Assembly: GCA_024280815.1 (NCBI GenBank)
Contig: JAJRPL010000371.1
Location: 1-8,159 of the forward strand
Source of the DNA: Bacteroidota bacterium
Lineage (GTDB): Bacteria; Bacteroidota; Bacteroidia; Flavobacteriales; Flavobacteriaceae
Direction of reading: 5' to 3'
DNA length: 8,159 nt
Under the pieces are notes generated by a model. That model worked only from the letters and a program-made list of their open reading frames with translations, did no database searches and was not told the DNA's origin. Positions 6,654 through 8,159 of the stretch are shown in pieces. Each line of letters begins with the position of its first letter. Position 1 is the first letter of the stretch. The position numbers were made by a program, and so were the translations under genes.

Positions 6654-8090
6654 CTAGAATTTAAAATAAATAAATTCTTGTTTTTCACCTGAAAATGAAA
6701 TAATTGTTATTATAATTAATATATAAAACGCCCAACGTACCAATATAGAGTATTTAGATAATATAGATTCGATTGCAAATTTACTTCTTCGTCCCAACCA
6801 TTCAATACAAATGAAAACTAAAATCAACACTATGGTAGATACCGAATATCTATCTGGGATAGTAAAAAGAGACTTACTGAAAATTTTCATGATATAAGAA
6901 TTTGCCATAAAAATATTATCTGATCTAAAATAGACCCATGCTAAAACTGTTAAAAGAAATGTTATAAAGGTATTTACAAATTCTTTTAACGAAGGAAGAA
7001 CGCTATTCTCTGCGACTATATTCGTATTTAACCTGTTCTTTTTCAATAACAATAATGGCAAAAAATACAAAGCATTTAAAAAACCCCAAACTATAAATGT
7101 CCAATTTGCTCCATGCCAAAATCCACTTACAATAAAAATAATAAAAGTATTTCTAATCTTCACCCATATACTACCTCTACTACCTCCTAAAGGGATATAT
7201 AAATAATCTCTAAACCAAGTGGAGAGTGAAATATGCCATCTTCTCCAAAACTCTGCAATATCACGAGAAAAATAAGGAAATGCGAAATTCTGTTTCAAAT
7301 TAAATCCAAATAACCTTGAAGTACCAATAGCAATATCAGAATACCCTGAAAAATCACCATATATTTGAAATGCAAATAAAAATGCACCTAAAAGTAATGT
7401 GCTTCCTGAATAATCAGAATAATTTGCAAATATATCATTTGCCGAAGTTGCACAATTATCTGCTATAACAACTTTTTTAAACAAGCCCCAAAGAATCTGC
7501 CGAACTCCATCTACAGCTTTGGTGTAATTAAAAGTTCTTTTTCTATAAAACTGTGGTAATAAATTTGTAGCCCTTTCAATAGGGCCAGCAACCAATTGTG
7601 GAAAAAAACTTACAAAAGCAGCAAAGGTTATAAAATTATTTGTGGGCTCTAATTTTCTTTTATATACATCAATCGTATAACTCAATGTTTGGAAAGTATA
7701 AAAACTAATTCCAACAGGTAAAATTATGTTTAATGAATTTCCTTTTATGTCAGCACCAAAAAAAGAAAAAGTAGAAATAAAATTATCAAGAAAAAAATTA
7801 TAATATTTAAAAAAACCTAAAAAACCTAGATTCACTAAAATACTAGTCCAAAGTAGAATTTTTCTTTTTTGTGCATTTTTTTGTTTTGATAGGCTTAACC
7901 CAATAGAAAAATCGATTATTGTACTAAATAAGATTAATGATAAAAATCGCCAATCCCACATCCCATAGAACAAATAGCTTGAAATAACTATTAAAAAATT
8001 TTGAGCTTTAAGATTTTCATCTGTTATAAACCAATAAAGAATGAAAACTATAGGTAAAAATATAGCAAAGTCTATTGAATTGAATAGCAT
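6654..8090 (-). CDS. MBOAT-family O-acyltransferase (AlgI/DltB/PatA-like)
   Basis: 478 residues, a polytopic membrane protein of the membrane-bound O-acyltransferase family at its usual length. The start MLFNSIDFAIFLP is a standard N-terminus for the AlgI-like branch. Further marks are NLGFLGFFKYYNFF (87-100), LPVGISFYTFQTLSY (124-138), FFPQLVAGPIER (162-173), WGLFKKVVIADN (201-212), GDFSGYSDIAIG (245-256), RRWHISLSTWFRDYLYIPLG (283-302) and SGFWHGANW (322-330), where H326 is the expected catalytic histidine. The protein would pass an acyl group, most often acetyl, through the inner membrane to a periplasmic acceptor. With the SGNH-like gene directly downstream it forms a two-gene acylation cassette, placed ahead of the pseudaminic acid genes. 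The acceptor (surface glycan, perhaps the nonulosonic acid itself) and the acyl donor are not shown by the sequence. Confidence 0.93.
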   Translation of the reverse strand: MLFNSIDFAIFLPIVFILYWFITDENLKAQNFLIVISSYLFYGMWDWRFLSLILFSTIIDFSIGLSLSKQKNAQKRKILLWTSILVNLGFLGFFKYYNFFLDNFISTFSFFGADIKGNSLNIILPVGISFYTFQTLSYTIDVYKRKLEPTNNFITFAAFVSFFPQLVAGPIERATNLLPQFYRKRTFNYTKAVDGVRQILWGLFKKVVIADNCATSANDIFANYSDYSGSTLLLGAFLFAFQIYGDFSGYSDIAIGTSRLFGFNLKQNFAFPYFSRDIAEFWRRWHISLSTWFRDYLYIPLGGSRGSIWVKIRNTFIIFIVSGFWHGANWTFIVWGFLNALYFLPLLLLKKNRLNTNIVAENSVLPSLKEFVNTFITFLLTVLAWVYFRSDNIFMANSYIMKIFSKSLFTIPDRYSVSTIVLILVFICIEWLGRRSKFAIESILSKYSILVRWAFYILIIITIISFSGEKQEFIYFKF

Positions 8091-8114
8091 AAATATCTAT
8101 CTTCTATTTAAAAA

Positions 8115-8159
8115 TTATCTTTCTACAAATTCAATTACTTTCTTAATAACATAATCTTG
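8115..8159 (-). CDS. C-terminal 14 residues of an upstream gene (partial at right edge)
   Basis: Reading in from the right edge, one minus-strand frame encodes QDYVIKKVIEFVER followed by TAA (8115-8117). The other two frames on this strand reach stops earlier. The stop is 24 bases before the MBOAT start, which fits the tight spacing of the operon. The tail looks like an amphipathic helix. Acyl carrier proteins often end in such a helix after a VQD-type motif and often sit beside MBOAT genes, so an ACP is one possibility, but 14 residues cannot decide. It is reported as a likely partial gene of unknown function. Confidence 0.45.
   Translation of the reverse strand, partial: QDYVIKKVIEFVER

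Noticed and set aside
8091..8114. Possible promoter or terminator in the 24-base gap before the MBOAT gene
   Set aside because: Too short for a promoter with both elements, and no stem-loop is visible; it looks like an ordinary intra-operon spacer.

Overview
The window is strongly AT-rich. All genes lie on the minus strand and are packed almost without gaps. Protein style (Lys/Asn/Ile/Phe-rich), gene starts without clear Shine-Dalgarno sequences and the protein families present suggest a member of the Bacteroidota, most likely a marine or aquatic Flavobacteriaceae-like organism. This taxonomic call is inference. The region reads as the inside of a surface-glycan (O-antigen, capsule or lipid-linked glycan) locus.

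In transcription order, right to left, it holds: the last 14 codons of an unknown gene (8115-8159); an MBOAT O-acyltransferase (6654-8090); a membrane-anchored SGNH/DltD-like protein that is probably its partner (5688-6647); a fused protein with a NeuB/SpsE-like domain and an SpsF-like cytidylyltransferase domain (3914-5695); a fused PseG-PseH protein (2454-3914); pseudaminic acid synthase PseI (1420-2457); a Wzx-type flippase (168-1427); and the first 58 codons of an unrecognised gene running off the left edge (1-175).

The genes form one coherent pathway. PseG hydrolyses UDP from UDP-2,4-diacetamido-2,4,6-trideoxy-beta-L-altrose, PseH N-acetylates the amino sugar before that step, and PseI condenses the free sugar with PEP to give pseudaminic acid. 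The SpsF-like domain is the only candidate here for the CMP-activation step (PseF role). The flippase would export the lipid-linked product, and the MBOAT/SGNH pair would O-acylate a glycan. PseB and PseC are not in the window and are expected nearby. Flavobacteriia normally lack flagella, so the sugar probably goes to a surface polysaccharide or glycoprotein rather than flagellin.

The two points most worth attention are the NeuB-like/SpsF-like fusion, which places a second and divergent sialic-acid-synthase domain in the same operon as a canonical PseI, and the translational coupling: five consecutive gene junctions overlap by 1, 4 or 8 bases. No RNA genes, CRISPR arrays, mobile elements, clear promoters or terminators were seen, and no gap between genes exceeds about 25 bases.
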